A DNA stretch of 64,000 bases from Nodosilinea sp. PGN35 (GCF_029109325.1 NZ_JAQKQJ010000007.1:1-64000), one strand, 5' to 3'. Counted from the first letter of the stretch, positions 8,709-17,517 are shown. Made by a program: numbers and translations. Notes: generated from the sequence alone by a model not told the origin.

Positions 8709-9488
8709 ATGCCAGAGGTATTATTAGATCTCGCAGGAATTATTGTTCAGGCATTACGTAGCAATTCTCATATTCGCATATGGAGCCTTGCTTCATCTGG
8801 TTTTCTTTTAGTTCTTATTGCAGTTGTCCAACTCACTGCAATTTTCTGGATGAAAGCTGAAGCCATCGCTGTTGTAATGCAATCAATACCTTTTGTAGCG
8901 ATTCCATCTGGAATTGTATTTTTGTTGTCTCTGTTAGCATTTACCCCAGTCAAAATTCAAGGGGGTGGAACAGTTAGAGCAGAGCTTGAGTCGATTCGGG
9001 AAGAACGCTATAGGATTGAGGAACGGCTTGCGACTCAGAAAGATCCTGATGTGCTAGATACAATACATCTTAATCTCAATCAACTAAACGAGTATTACAC
9101 AATTAATAAAAGCCAAGCTCGAAGCAGCTTTAGGTTTAGTGTCTTTGCGATTGTTGTTGGGCTAGCCATGCTTATTTTTAGCATATGGATGTTTGCCCTA
9201 CAAAGAACATCAACGCCTCAAATAGCTGTCATCACAGGTATATCAGGTGTCCTAAGCCAATTTATAGGAGGTGCATATTTTTATCTGTATCGCACTAGCT
9301 TGATTCAGTTGAATTACTTTTTTCATCAACTAGTTAGGATGCAAGACACAATGCTTTCCGTAAGACTTTGTGATCAAATGTCGAATCAGGAGCGACAAAA
9401 CATTCTGCGTGAAAAAGTTGCTTTGATTCTTTTAGAACGCAGCTCCTTGACAGCCGGGAACTCCATGAAATCCTCTGTCAAGAAATGA
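8709..9488 (+). CDS. TRADD-N-associated-type membrane protein
   Basis: The 259-residue protein has a transmembrane hairpin near residues 25-78, a charged coiled-coil stretch (RAELESIREERYRIEERL), then LNEYYTINKSQARSSF leading into a second hairpin (~146-195), and a soluble tail. The NEYYTINKxQAxxSF block followed by two membrane helices matches my memory of the cyanobacterial TRADD-N-associated 2TM domain, found at the ends of proteins predicted to act in bacterial conflict/immune signalling. The sequence is visibly more AT-rich than its neighbours, which suggests acquisition. It is followed by small TA-type genes. No TRADD-N, caspase or NTPase domain is present, so it would be a minimal family member. 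Confidence 0.65.
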   Translation: MPEVLLDLAGIIVQALRSNSHIRIWSLASSGFLLVLIAVVQLTAIFWMKAEAIAVVMQSIPFVAIPSGIVFLLSLLAFTPVKIQGGGTVRAELESIREERYRIEERLATQKDPDVLDTIHLNLNQLNEYYTINKSQARSSFRFSVFAIVVGLAMLIFSIWMFALQRTSTPQIAVITGISGVLSQFIGGAYFYLYRTSLIQLNYFFHQLVRMQDTMLSVRLCDQMSNQERQNILREKVALILLERSSLTAGNSMKSSVKK

Positions 9489-9589
9489 AAAACCTCTATT
9501 TTTGTTTTATGGTGTCATCGCTTCAGCGTTGACATCATACCTTGGACGCTCTGGCGTCTTCTTAGGACAGGGTGTAGGAGCGCCATCGG

Positions 9590-9616
9590 AGGCATTCCAC
9601 GTGGAACGCGGGAACG
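9590..9616. repeat. Dispersed palindromic repeat fragment
   Basis: Contains the 12-bp palindrome TTCCACGTGGAA (9595-9606) within GGCATTCC...GGGAACGAT, resembling a degenerate copy of the dispersed GGCATTCCCACGC/GGGAACGAT repeat seen in many cyanobacteria. It lies between the membrane-protein gene and the next small gene. Confidence 0.5.
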
Positions 9617-9659
9617 ATAGAAAACCATCGCTCATTCTAGCTGTATAAAGGAAAGTATA

Positions 9660-9899
9660 GTGGTTTTGACTATTTATAAGCCGTCGTCCCTAATCCATGA
9701 GATCCGGCCTGAGAAGGTGGGCAATTGGAATTTATTCAAATTCAGCGAAGCTCTCCAATTGCGAATGGAGAGCCTTTTAGAAAAGCAAAAGGCTGATCAA
9801 CTCACGACTTATGAAATTGATGAACTAGATGCGATCGGAGAGCTAGATCGCATTTTGACTCATGCGAATGTCTTGCTAGAAGCCCAAGATTCCAATTAG
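9660..9899 (+). CDS. Small acidic hypothetical protein (79 aa)
   Basis: A GTG start with AAAGGA about 6 bases upstream. The product is mostly helical and charged (LRMESLLEKQKADQLTTYEI, then DELDAIGELDRILTHANVLL) and resembles the small helical partners found beside toxin genes, but I cannot assign a family. It sits in the AT-richer island between the TRADD-N-associated-type gene and the RelB/ParE pair. No partner toxin directly follows it. Confidence 0.6.
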   Translation: MVLTIYKPSSLIHEIRPEKVGNWNLFKFSEALQLRMESLLEKQKADQLTTYEIDELDAIGELDRILTHANVLLEAQDSN

Positions 9900-9991
9900 C
9901 TTAATGGATAGTTTATCTAAAAGCGTGTTTTTTCATTTGAACAAAACAATCCTTCTGCGATATCAAACTTACTTATTTAGGACGTTTAACT

Positions 9992-10216
9992 ATGCCGATT
10001 GATCAATTAACGGCTGAGGCGCTTGCGCTTCCTGATAATCTCAAAATTCAGCTTGTAGAGGAGCTGTTGGCAAGTTTAGAAACTGTAGACGAGGCGATTC
10101 AAGCCGAATGGATTGCCGAAGCTCAGAGGCGACGGGATGAAATTTTGGCTGGCACCGTACAAACCATTCCTGGGGATGAAGCACTTGCTCAAGCGAGAAG
10201 TTTGCTGAATCAATGA
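9992..10216 (+). CDS. Addiction module antitoxin (RelB/StbD-like)
   Basis: A 74-residue protein of the addiction-module-component type. The N-terminus ALALPDNLKIQLVEELLASL is the conserved helix, followed by AIQAEWIAEAQRRRDEILAG and a C-terminal PGDEALAQARSLL segment that in this family wraps the toxin. The stop overlaps the ATG of the downstream toxin (ATGA). It appears intact, although its partner toxin carries a probable frameshift. Confidence 0.88.
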   Translation: MPIDQLTAEALALPDNLKIQLVEELLASLETVDEAIQAEWIAEAQRRRDEILAGTVQTIPGDEALAQARSLLNQ

Positions 10217-10539
10217 AGTATGTCTTTCATCCAGAGGCGCTAGCTGAGTATTCGCAGGCAATACAGTATTACGCTGAACAGCGTGTTGACCTGGCACAAG
10301 CCTTTAATGATGCGGTTGAGAATGCTGTCTACCCCTTGCGAGAAGCCCCAAACTGTTATCCTAGCGTTGCTCCAGGCATCAGGCGGTGTATAGTTCGCAA
10401 ATTTCCGTACAGCATTTTATACATGGTTGAGGCAGATTCTATTTTGATTTTGCAGTTACCCACGGCAAGCAGAGGCCAGGGTACTGGCGATCGCGCCTTA
10501 GCTCGACTAACTGAGCCTGCCCAGTGCGATCGCCCCTAG
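10213..10539 (+). pseudogene. ParE/RelE-family toxin with a C-terminal frameshift
   Basis: Residues 1-80 match the ParE/RelE family well (FHPEALAEYSQAIQYYAEQ, then GIRRCIVRKFPYSILYMVE and ILIL). After codon 80 the frame runs into a non-family tail of LPTASRGQ type. Reading the -1 frame from 10452 gives AVTHGKQRPGYWRSRLSSTN and a TGA at 10512-10514; this is the expected family C-terminus (HxKRxPGYW). One missing G between TTG and CAG near 10452-10453 explains this exactly. The toxin is therefore probably inactivated, unless the base is an assembly error. The shifted stop overlaps the convergent lipase gene by 4 bp. Confidence 0.85.
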
Positions 10540-11723
10540 GCAATCCCCGTCACTGGAAAATTGCGGGTTTGGTTGCTTTCGGCCTCGGCATTAACCGCTC
10601 GCCGATAGGTATCGACAATGTGGTTGGGCAAAATATCGCCCCCCTGGCTCAAGAAAGCCCATTCTTCGCCCACGTGGACGAACTCGGCCCGCAGCCGAGT
10701 GGGGGGCATAGTAGGAATGGGATCCGCCAGGTTGCTAATGCGAAAGCTGTTGGGCAGCAGCCGGGCGTAGCTGCGCACAAACTCAGGGTTGCCCACCCGA
10801 GGGCTGGCGTAGACGTAGACCTGCAAGCTGGGCCGCAGCTCGGGCACCGCCAGGGCAATGTCGAGGGCGAGCACGGTGGCCAGGGCCGCCCCCAGACTGT
10901 GACCCGATACATAGCAGGGTTTGCTGGGGTCGATCTGCCGCACCGCCTCCACCACCAGGGGGGTGATAATGCTGTCGGCAATGCGGCGAAAGCCGGTGTG
11001 AATGTTGCCCAGGCTCTCGCCCGTGTTGGGGTCGAGGTAGGGCTGCTGCACCGCATAGATGTTGCCCACCCACTCGGCGGTGCGCTGGGTGCCGCGAAAC
11101 ACCAAAATACTGTCGGCATCAGACTCCAGCAAAAAGCCGTAGAACACCTCAATGCGGCGGCCCACCCGCACCGCCGCCGTCACCCCGCTGCGAATGGCGT
11201 CCTCAGTTTGGGACAGGGTTTCCTCCAGGGCGGTGGGGTCATCCATGAGGGTGGGGTCGTCGATCAGCGCCTGGGGCACCTGAATCTCGATGTTGTCGTT
11301 AACCTGGCGCTCTTGGCCCCGAAAGTTGGCCACCAGGCGGTACTTGTCCAGCTCTGGGGTATAGTCGAGCAGCTGCGGCAGGTTGCCGTCGTAGCTGGGG
11401 TCGTTGCGCCCGGTGATGTACTGCTGGGTGGCCAGACGGCTGAGCAAGATCAGCCGTTTGGAAATGGTGCGGTTGTAGGGGGTCGGCGGCGGCGGAAAAG
11501 CAGCAGACGCCTGAATCGCCTGAAATTCTTCGACCATACGGGTGTCGCCCGTCACCGCCGCCTGAATGATGTCTTCGGGGTCGTAGAACTCGGCGGCAAA
11601 GGCATCGATCGCCGCCTGGCGGGCCGCAGCGCGATCGCGTCGCACGTGCTCAGTGCCCAGGGTCGCCGCCGTCCCTGCGGCTACGCCCCCGAGCAACAGC
11701 TGCCGCCGCTTAAATTTATCCAT
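10536..11723 (-). CDS. Class 3 lipase family protein, probably exported
   Basis: Alpha/beta hydrolase of the fungal-type Lipase_3 family (triacylglycerol or phospholipid substrates). The nucleophile motif is GHSLGAALA with Ser276; SDADSILVFRGT marks the strand before the oxyanion loop. Candidate acid and histidine follow in SNLADPIPTMP and EFVHVGEEW. The N-terminus KFKRRQLLLGGVAAGTAATL looks like a twin-arginine or lipoprotein-less signal anchor. Length is 395 residues. The upstream gene (TerB/DUF697-like) overlaps the start by 8 bp, so the two are probably co-transcribed. Confidence 0.85.
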   Translation of the reverse strand: MDKFKRRQLLLGGVAAGTAATLGTEHVRRDRAAARQAAIDAFAAEFYDPEDIIQAAVTGDTRMVEEFQAIQASAAFPPPPTPYNRTISKRLILLSRLATQQYITGRNDPSYDGNLPQLLDYTPELDKYRLVANFRGQERQVNDNIEIQVPQALIDDPTLMDDPTALEETLSQTEDAIRSGVTAAVRVGRRIEVFYGFLLESDADSILVFRGTQRTAEWVGNIYAVQQPYLDPNTGESLGNIHTGFRRIADSIITPLVVEAVRQIDPSKPCYVSGHSLGAALATVLALDIALAVPELRPSLQVYVYASPRVGNPEFVRSYARLLPNSFRISNLADPIPTMPPTRLRAEFVHVGEEWAFLSQGGDILPNHIVDTYRRAVNAEAESNQTRNFPVTGIA

Positions 11724-12612
11724 TCTGGTGCTCCTGGTCAGGGGTAGGAAGTGGTTCTAAGCTGGGGTCGGGCGGGTTGACTACCCTCAGGCTGGGAAAG
11801 GCGCGCCCCAGGGCGGTGGGGTCGGGGCGCTTCTGGCTGGTGTAGAACTGATTGGTCGACTGTCCGGCAATCCAGGTGGCGGTGGCAAAACCGGCGGCCC
11901 GAGAGAACGCCCCGGCGTAGGGCACCACGACTCCCAACCCGACCAGCGTGGCCCAGGCCAAAAACCCGCCCACCACCGCCGCCATAAAGCCAAACAGGTT
12001 GCCCACGATCGCCAGCAGATCCTGGCCCTGGGGCCGTCCCCAGAGGTTGCGAATATCCCAGATCATTTTGAGAATCAGGCCCAGCACCACCAGAAATTTG
12101 ATCTCCAGGCTGCCGCCGCCGCGCAGGGGCACCAGCCCGACGATCGCAGCGCCCAGGGCGTAGTCAAAAATCAGGCGGCGCACCTCGCCCTCGCGACCGA
12201 TCAGGGCTGCCATGCCCGCCAGCGCCGAGTTGATGGTGCCGCCGGACAGATTGGCGCGCAGGGGCTGTCGGGCCAGGGTTTTGGCCAGTTCAGGAGACAG
12301 CCCAAAGGCCGATCGCAGCTGATGCAGCAGCGCTTCCTCCTGGGGGTCAATGCCCTTCGATCGCGCGATCGCGCAGGCTCCCCGGTACACCTGCTGCTGC
12401 CACTCAGGGGTTTGAATCTGGGGCAGCCAGTGGTCAACCGGGCGGGCATCGTGCAGCAGGCCCTCCGGCGTCACCCCCAGCGGCAGCGGCGCAAAGGTAT
12501 TCAGCGCCGCCAGAAAAGCCTCAAACTCGCGCGGCGTGGGGTCACCCTTGAGCCTGGCGACGCTGGCCAAGGTTTCGAGGCAGGCGGTTTTTTCGAGGTC
12601 GGTGGGGGGCAT
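11716..12612 (-). CDS. TerB-like / DUF697-like membrane protein
   Basis: The 298-residue protein has an N-terminal helical part (WQQQVYRGACAIARSKGIDP, EEALLHQLRSAFGL) resembling TerB-type domains, and a membrane part from about residue 145 (GAAIVGLVPL, IKFLVVLGLILKMIWDIRNL, GFMAAVVGGFLAWATLVG) resembling DUF697. No catalytic motif is visible. The C-terminus runs proline-rich into the lipase start. The leader on the coding strand is a C-rich low-complexity tract with no clear Shine-Dalgarno sequence. The function is unknown; the overlap with the lipase gene suggests a joint envelope role. Confidence 0.6.
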   Translation of the reverse strand: MPPTDLEKTACLETLASVARLKGDPTPREFEAFLAALNTFAPLPLGVTPEGLLHDARPVDHWLPQIQTPEWQQQVYRGACAIARSKGIDPQEEALLHQLRSAFGLSPELAKTLARQPLRANLSGGTINSALAGMAALIGREGEVRRLIFDYALGAAIVGLVPLRGGGSLEIKFLVVLGLILKMIWDIRNLWGRPQGQDLLAIVGNLFGFMAAVVGGFLAWATLVGLGVVVPYAGAFSRAAGFATATWIAGQSTNQFYTSQKRPDPTALGRAFPSLRVVNPPDPSLEPLPTPDQEHQNG

Positions 12613-12640
12613 GGGGTGGGAGGGTGGGAGGGTGGATGGG

Positions 12641-12726
12641 TAGGAGGGGGGACGGTCCCTGAGCGAAGTCGAAGGGGGCGGAGGGGTAGGAGGGGGAACG
12701 GTCCCTGAGCGAAGTCGAAGGGGGCG
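12641..12726. repeat. 40-bp direct repeat, two copies
   Basis: TAGGAGGGGG followed by ACGGTCCCTGAGCGAAGTCG and AAGGGGGCG occurs at 12641-12680 and 12687-12726 with one mismatch, a 46-bp period. The CCCTGAGCGAAGTCGAAGGG core is a dispersed repeat that I associate with cyanobacterial genomes. It fills the gap between the CPBP gene start-side neighbour and the TerB-like gene leader. Confidence 0.88.
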
Positions 12727-12735
12727 AAGGGGGGT

Positions 12736-15276
12736 TTAGGGGGTTAATTCAACGGGTTCTATTGCGGTTTTTGGGCGGGAGGGGTGCTGGCGGCGGGGGG
12801 TGCCGGGCAGGCGGGCTTTGCCGCCGAGGGCGTAGAGCCACCCTAAGACTACTGCCCAGTGCAGGAACGCGCACAGCCACAGGGAGCCGGTGATCCAGTA
12901 CAACCCGGTCAAAAATAGCCCCAGCCAGCCCATCAAAATCAGGAAGCGGCGATCGCTGAGGGTGTGATTGGCCGCTTTGTACAGGGTTTTGCCCAGCAAG
13001 CGGTGATAGAGCATAAACAGAATCAGACTGGCGATCGCCCACAGCAGCCATCGCCAACCCGGTATGCCCTCATTGGGGTGGGGCAGTAGCAGCACCCGAA
13101 AGGCGATTTCTTCGAGCAGGGCGGGCGCAAAAAACAGCCTCAGAGCGTGGAAGCCAAAGCGGATTGGGTTGCCGATGGCATTCTGCGGCACCAAAAACCG
13201 ATTTTGGAGCCCAAAGGGAATCGCCAGGGCGGCGTAGAGGGCCAGGGCCAGCAGGGTGAGCAGTACGTCACTCCAGGCGATCGGCGTGGTCAGGGCATCG
13301 ACCAGGCGCTGCACTCCCCGCCCCAAAAAGGGAATGCCGCCCAGCAGCGTGGTGGGTGGCACCGGCTCCACCAGCGGGTCATGACCACCCACCATATTGG
13401 TACGCAAAAACCACAGCTGTGCCCCGTGGCGCAGAAACACCCGCGCCACCTCATCGTGGGCCCAGCGGGGCATCATGCTCTGCCAGCTCAGCACCCCGCT
13501 CAGCAGCCCCGTATTGCTGACGAAATCGCCTCGGGGCGCAATGCCTGCCAGCGATTCGGCATTGTTGCGCCAGTCGGGGCGAATCACGCCGTAGGGAACG
13601 AGCATGGCCTCCAGGTCGATGCCCAGGGCCACAAATTGGCGAGCGCGCACGGCCTCGGGGCTGGTGGGGTTTTGCCGCAGCCACTCGACAATCTCGGGGT
13701 GGGTTTCAATCTGTCGCCGCACCTGCTGCATGGCGATAAACAGCGCCTGGTTCGAGTCCTGCACGCAGGAGACAGCCGGGGTCACCCCGGCTACCCCCGT
13801 ACCGTCACCCGTGCGGTAGCGGGCGGCCAGCACCTGGGTCTGCATCAGCAGCTCCCGAAACAGCGAGATGCGCGTCTCGCCAAATTGAAAGGGCGCGACA
13901 AACGCATCGAGCTTCACCACCACATCCGACACCGGGCGCATGCCCAGCCAGCCCCGCTGCATGTCGCCCATGTAGCCGCTCCAGTCCTGGGTGCCTGAGA
14001 GCACCCCCGGCGAGTTGTGGGCGTAGATCTGCTGGTACTGAATGTCGAACTGCAGCTCATCGGCGATCGGCTCGCGCACCACCCGCGCCAGCCCGTAGGC
14101 AAAGTGGCCCGTCACCGTTCCCGCCGGAATGAATTCGCTATTTTCGCCGCCGATGCCGCCAAACAGGTGAATCACCAGGGCGTAGTCGCCCTCCTGCCAG
14201 CGATCGCGGGCCGCATCGGAGCTGCCGCCGTCGGGGCTGACCAGCACCCGCTGCAGGGTGCCCTGGCGCTGGGGGGTATCGCGCCAGTTCTGCCGGTCAA
14301 TGTACTTAAACCCCGGCTCGCGGCCAATCACCACCTGATCGGGCATCAGCTGCACCAGGCTGCGGGGCTTGAGCGCCTGCACGGTGAAGACGCCCTCCGT
14401 GTCTCGCGCGCCGTAGACGTACCAGCCTGCGGTTCCTGCGGGGGAGGTGTCTAGCTCTCGCAGGTTGGAGAAAAAGCGATCGCCATTGACCCTGGGCTGC
14501 TGGGGAATGCGGATGGTGCCCGTGGGGCCAGTAAAATCTCGGGTCGCTCCGTCATAAAACTGTACCCGAAAGAACTCGGTGGGGCAGGGTGCCTCCCCAG
14601 GGCAATCGGTGGGCAGGGGCGCGTTCACACCCGGATCTGGCCCCAGAATTTTCACCAGGCCGTACTCGCGCCCCGTAATTTGAATCGGCTCCAGCGCGGT
14701 TTGCAGCACCGGCTGACCCGCTTCACTCACTAGCTCGCTTTCCATCAGCCGCACCGTAACATCGTCGTTGGGCCGCGCCCCGGCCAGCGATTGCAGCGGC
14801 CCCACCTGGCGGCGTCCGTTCAGCCGCACGGGCACCAGGTTGCCGTTGGCCAAAAACCGCTCGGCCTGGGGGCTAAAGTCAATGTCATGGGTAACGGTTT
14901 CGACGTAGGTTTCAGCCAGGGTGCTGGGCTTCCAGGTCAGCTTAAGGATCTGGCCTACCAGCTCAGGGTTCGGGCCGTGCCACACCTCAAACCAGGTCCA
15001 ATCGCCGGGGTCGGCCGCGTACTCCGCTGCGCTGGGCAAGATCAGCCGCCCGTTCCAGGCCCCGTTGGGCCGCAGGTTGGGGGAACTGGGCAGGGGCTGC
15101 ACCGGGTAGGTGGTGATTTGGTTGAAGGGTTGGGCCTGGGCCAGTTCGTAGGTGGACACGCTGGCGATCGCAGCCACACTGCTCCACAGCACCACCAGGG
15201 CCGCCGTCAGCGCCAAAATCAGCCCTCGCCGGTTAACGCGCGGGAGCAGCCAGCGATGGGGCAGTCGAACTATCAT
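12736..15276 (-). CDS. Large CPBP-family (CAAX/Abi) membrane protease
   Basis: The 846-residue protein has one N-terminal membrane segment (LILALTAALVVLWSSVAAIA), a long soluble region of about 580 residues and a C-terminal multi-helix membrane domain. The membrane domain carries the CPBP glutamic protease motif LLEEIAFRVLLLPHP (EExxxR), followed by FMLYHRLLGK and FLHWAVV, candidates for the second and third catalytic motifs. Typical CPBP proteins are 200-300 residues, so the large, probably extracytoplasmic domain is an added module. I recognise this architecture only as a cyanobacterial group without an assigned substrate. Confidence 0.75.
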   Translation of the reverse strand: MIVRLPHRWLLPRVNRRGLILALTAALVVLWSSVAAIASVSTYELAQAQPFNQITTYPVQPLPSSPNLRPNGAWNGRLILPSAAEYAADPGDWTWFEVWHGPNPELVGQILKLTWKPSTLAETYVETVTHDIDFSPQAERFLANGNLVPVRLNGRRQVGPLQSLAGARPNDDVTVRLMESELVSEAGQPVLQTALEPIQITGREYGLVKILGPDPGVNAPLPTDCPGEAPCPTEFFRVQFYDGATRDFTGPTGTIRIPQQPRVNGDRFFSNLRELDTSPAGTAGWYVYGARDTEGVFTVQALKPRSLVQLMPDQVVIGREPGFKYIDRQNWRDTPQRQGTLQRVLVSPDGGSSDAARDRWQEGDYALVIHLFGGIGGENSEFIPAGTVTGHFAYGLARVVREPIADELQFDIQYQQIYAHNSPGVLSGTQDWSGYMGDMQRGWLGMRPVSDVVVKLDAFVAPFQFGETRISLFRELLMQTQVLAARYRTGDGTGVAGVTPAVSCVQDSNQALFIAMQQVRRQIETHPEIVEWLRQNPTSPEAVRARQFVALGIDLEAMLVPYGVIRPDWRNNAESLAGIAPRGDFVSNTGLLSGVLSWQSMMPRWAHDEVARVFLRHGAQLWFLRTNMVGGHDPLVEPVPPTTLLGGIPFLGRGVQRLVDALTTPIAWSDVLLTLLALALYAALAIPFGLQNRFLVPQNAIGNPIRFGFHALRLFFAPALLEEIAFRVLLLPHPNEGIPGWRWLLWAIASLILFMLYHRLLGKTLYKAANHTLSDRRFLILMGWLGLFLTGLYWITGSLWLCAFLHWAVVLGWLYALGGKARLPGTPRRQHPSRPKTAIEPVELTP

Positions 15277-15597
15277 GGCAGGCTCTCTTGAAGGGTCAGC
15301 GATCGCAGCGGTGGGCGGCCTGTTTCTCAGGCTTGACCCTGGCCAGTGTCCTGTCCAGCAGAAATTGGGTCGGTACGCAACCCGCTGAGGTTAGAGTATC
15401 GGTTCTTTATAAAAAATTTGTAAGACCCCAGCGCCAGCGCCACCACCTGGGGATAAGAAAATTTATGTTGGCCTACCGGGTTCATCCGGCGCGGAGAATG
15501 TTGACCCACCTCAGGAATTTGCCCGGTATCCAGCCTGCTTCAGCCCCAAATGCGACCCTGATACTATTGTTTGGCTGGCGATCGCGATCCAGACCCC
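15277..15597. other. Divergent intergenic region
   Basis: 321 bp between the CPBP gene and the esterase. It includes an AT-rich TTTATAAAAAATTT stretch near 15405 that may hold promoter elements for either gene. No RNA gene or repeat was seen. Confidence 0.5.
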
Positions 15598-16668
15598 ATG
15601 ACAAAGCATTCCAAAGAGTCCAGGTTAGGGCGTTACGGCAGAGGGTTAGCTGTGGGGCTGGCCTCCGCTCTGGGGCTGTTAATCCTGGCCGGGGCGGGTA
15701 CCTACGCCGCCTTTCGGCTCAGCCCCTGGCCCTCGGCGCTGCTGATTCGCCGGGCCTTTGATGCCGAGGCCGAACAGGTGTCTGAAGCGCTGGAACCGTT
15801 TCTACCCGAGGCTGTGGCGGCGGTGCGGAATCAGCGCTACGCCCCAGGTCGCGATGCCTACCTCGATGTCTATTTCCCGGCCAGCCTGGGCGAGGGCTAC
15901 AGGCTGCCGACGGTGGTGTGGAGCCACGGCGGCGCGTACATCTCTGGCGACAAAGACCAGATCGGCCACTACGCCCAGGTGCTGGCCGGGCAGGGGTTTA
16001 CCGTGGTGAGCGTCAACTACTCCATTGCCCCAGGGGCCAAATTTCCGACGCCCATTCGCCAGGTCAATCAGGCGCTGGGCTACCTGGTCGAACACAGCGA
16101 TCGCCTGCGGGTAGACCCCAACCGCCTCTTTCTGGCGGGCGACTCTGCCGGGTCGCACATTTCGGCCCAGCTGGCGGTAGCGATTGGCGAACCCGCCTAC
16201 GCCCAGCAGCTCGGCCTCACCCCGGCGGTCACCCCCGACCAGATCGCTGGAATGCTGCTCTACTGCGGCCCCTACAACGTGCGATCGGTCAACCTCAGCG
16301 GGCCGTTCGGGCAGTTTATGACTACGGTGCTGTGGGCCTACAGCGGCGATCGCAACTTTGCCGACAACGACTACTTCGCCCTGGCCAACCTGAGCGACTA
16401 CGTCACCGCCGCCTTTCCGCCCACGTTTATTTCGGCGGGCAATGCCGATCCGCTGCTGCCCCACTCAATCGCGCTGGCCGAGCAGCTTGAGCAGCTGGGC
16501 GTGCCGGTTGAAACGCTGTTTTTCCCCGCCGACCACGAGCCGGGGCTGGGGCACGAGTACCAGTTTGTGCTGGCCAGCGAGGCCGGGCAGCTCGCCCTAA
16601 AGCGATCGGTGCAGTTTCTCAAGGCACCGCCATTGAGGGATACACCCGCTGCCGATCTACCGCAATAG
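15598..16668 (+). CDS. Alpha/beta hydrolase (HSL/carboxylesterase type)
   Basis: Esterase of the hormone-sensitive-lipase-like group. The 356-residue protein has the oxyanion motif HGGA (His110) and the nucleophile GDSAG (Ser183). An acid candidate lies in AGNADPLLP and a histidine in PADHEPGLGHEYQF. An N-terminal hydrophobic segment (AVGLASALGLLILAGAGTYA) suggests a membrane anchor or signal peptide. I chose ATG 15598; a TTG nine codons upstream is less likely. It converges with the fructosamine kinase gene with a 12-bp overlap of 3' ends. Confidence 0.85.
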   Translation: MTKHSKESRLGRYGRGLAVGLASALGLLILAGAGTYAAFRLSPWPSALLIRRAFDAEAEQVSEALEPFLPEAVAAVRNQRYAPGRDAYLDVYFPASLGEGYRLPTVVWSHGGAYISGDKDQIGHYAQVLAGQGFTVVSVNYSIAPGAKFPTPIRQVNQALGYLVEHSDRLRVDPNRLFLAGDSAGSHISAQLAVAIGEPAYAQQLGLTPAVTPDQIAGMLLYCGPYNVRSVNLSGPFGQFMTTVLWAYSGDRNFADNDYFALANLSDYVTAAFPPTFISAGNADPLLPHSIALAEQLEQLGVPVETLFFPADHEPGLGHEYQFVLASEAGQLALKRSVQFLKAPPLRDTPAADLPQ

Positions 16669-17517
16669 CTGGTCGATCATGCGGTTGGCCTGCGACTCGT
16701 AGCTGCCGCCGAACAGGGTGAAGTGGTTGAGGATGTGATAGAGGTTGTAGAGCGTTTTGCGGGTTTTATAGCCCGCATCGAGGGGGTAGGCGGCGTTGTA
16801 GGCCTCGTAGAAAGCGGCGGGAAAGCGGCCAAACAGCTCGGTCATGGCGATGTCTACCTCGCGATCGCCGTAATAAGTCGCCGGGTCTAAAATCACCGGC
16901 TCGCCGCCTGTCGTCACCGCCGCATTGCCCGACCACAGATCGCCGTGCACCAGGGCCGGGGCCGGGTCGTGGCCCGCCAGCAGCTCGCCCAGCGCCATCA
17001 GCAGCTCGTGCTGACGCGGAAACCGCCCGCCCCGCCGCCCCGCCAGGCGAAACTGGTGGCGCAGGCGATGCTCGCGGTAAAACTCCAGCCAGGTGGCCGT
17101 CCAGGGGTTGGGCTGGGGGGTGGCCCCAATGGTGTTGCCCTGGTGCCAGCCAAAGCCTTTTTTGTGGGTCACCCGGTGCATCGCCGCCAGAGCCTCGCCC
17201 ATGCGGCCCCAGGCATCGCCGCCGCCGCCCAGCTCTAGCCACTCCATCGCAATGTAGGCCGAGCCATCCACCGTGCCCCAGGCGATTGGCTTGGGCACGC
17301 GAATGGTCTGGCTGTCGTACATGTCCTTCAGGCCCAGGGCCTCGGCCTCAAACATGGCCACCTGCGCCGCCTGGTTGAGCTTGATAAAAAACGACTGGCT
17401 GCCGTCGCTCACCTGGTAAGCCCGATTGATGCAGCCGCCCCCTACCGATTGCCGGTCGGCGATGGCAAAGGCCGTGCCGGTTCTAGCACTAATATGCTGG
17501 GCGATCGCAGTCCACAT
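16657..17517 (-). CDS. Fructosamine/ketosamine-3-kinase family protein
   Basis: Predicted ATP-dependent kinase that phosphorylates protein-bound ketosamines so that the glycation adduct breaks down. Across 286 residues: a nucleotide-binding lysine in SQSFFIKLN, the Brenner-type catalytic loop ALVHGDLWSGN and the metal-binding ILDPATYYGDREVDIAM. Length is normal. It starts 9 bp from the end of the M16 peptidase gene in the same direction, so the two are likely one transcript. Confidence 0.9.
   Translation of the reverse strand: MWTAIAQHISARTGTAFAIADRQSVGGGCINRAYQVSDGSQSFFIKLNQAAQVAMFEAEALGLKDMYDSQTIRVPKPIAWGTVDGSAYIAMEWLELGGGGDAWGRMGEALAAMHRVTHKKGFGWHQGNTIGATPQPNPWTATWLEFYREHRLRHQFRLAGRRGGRFPRQHELLMALGELLAGHDPAPALVHGDLWSGNAAVTTGGEPVILDPATYYGDREVDIAMTELFGRFPAAFYEAYNAAYPLDAGYKTRKTLYNLYHILNHFTLFGGSYESQANRMIDQLLR

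Noticed and set aside
10524..11747. Long open frame (407 codons) opposite the lipase gene
   Set aside because: Shadow of a well-supported lipase; Gly/His-rich and start-poor.
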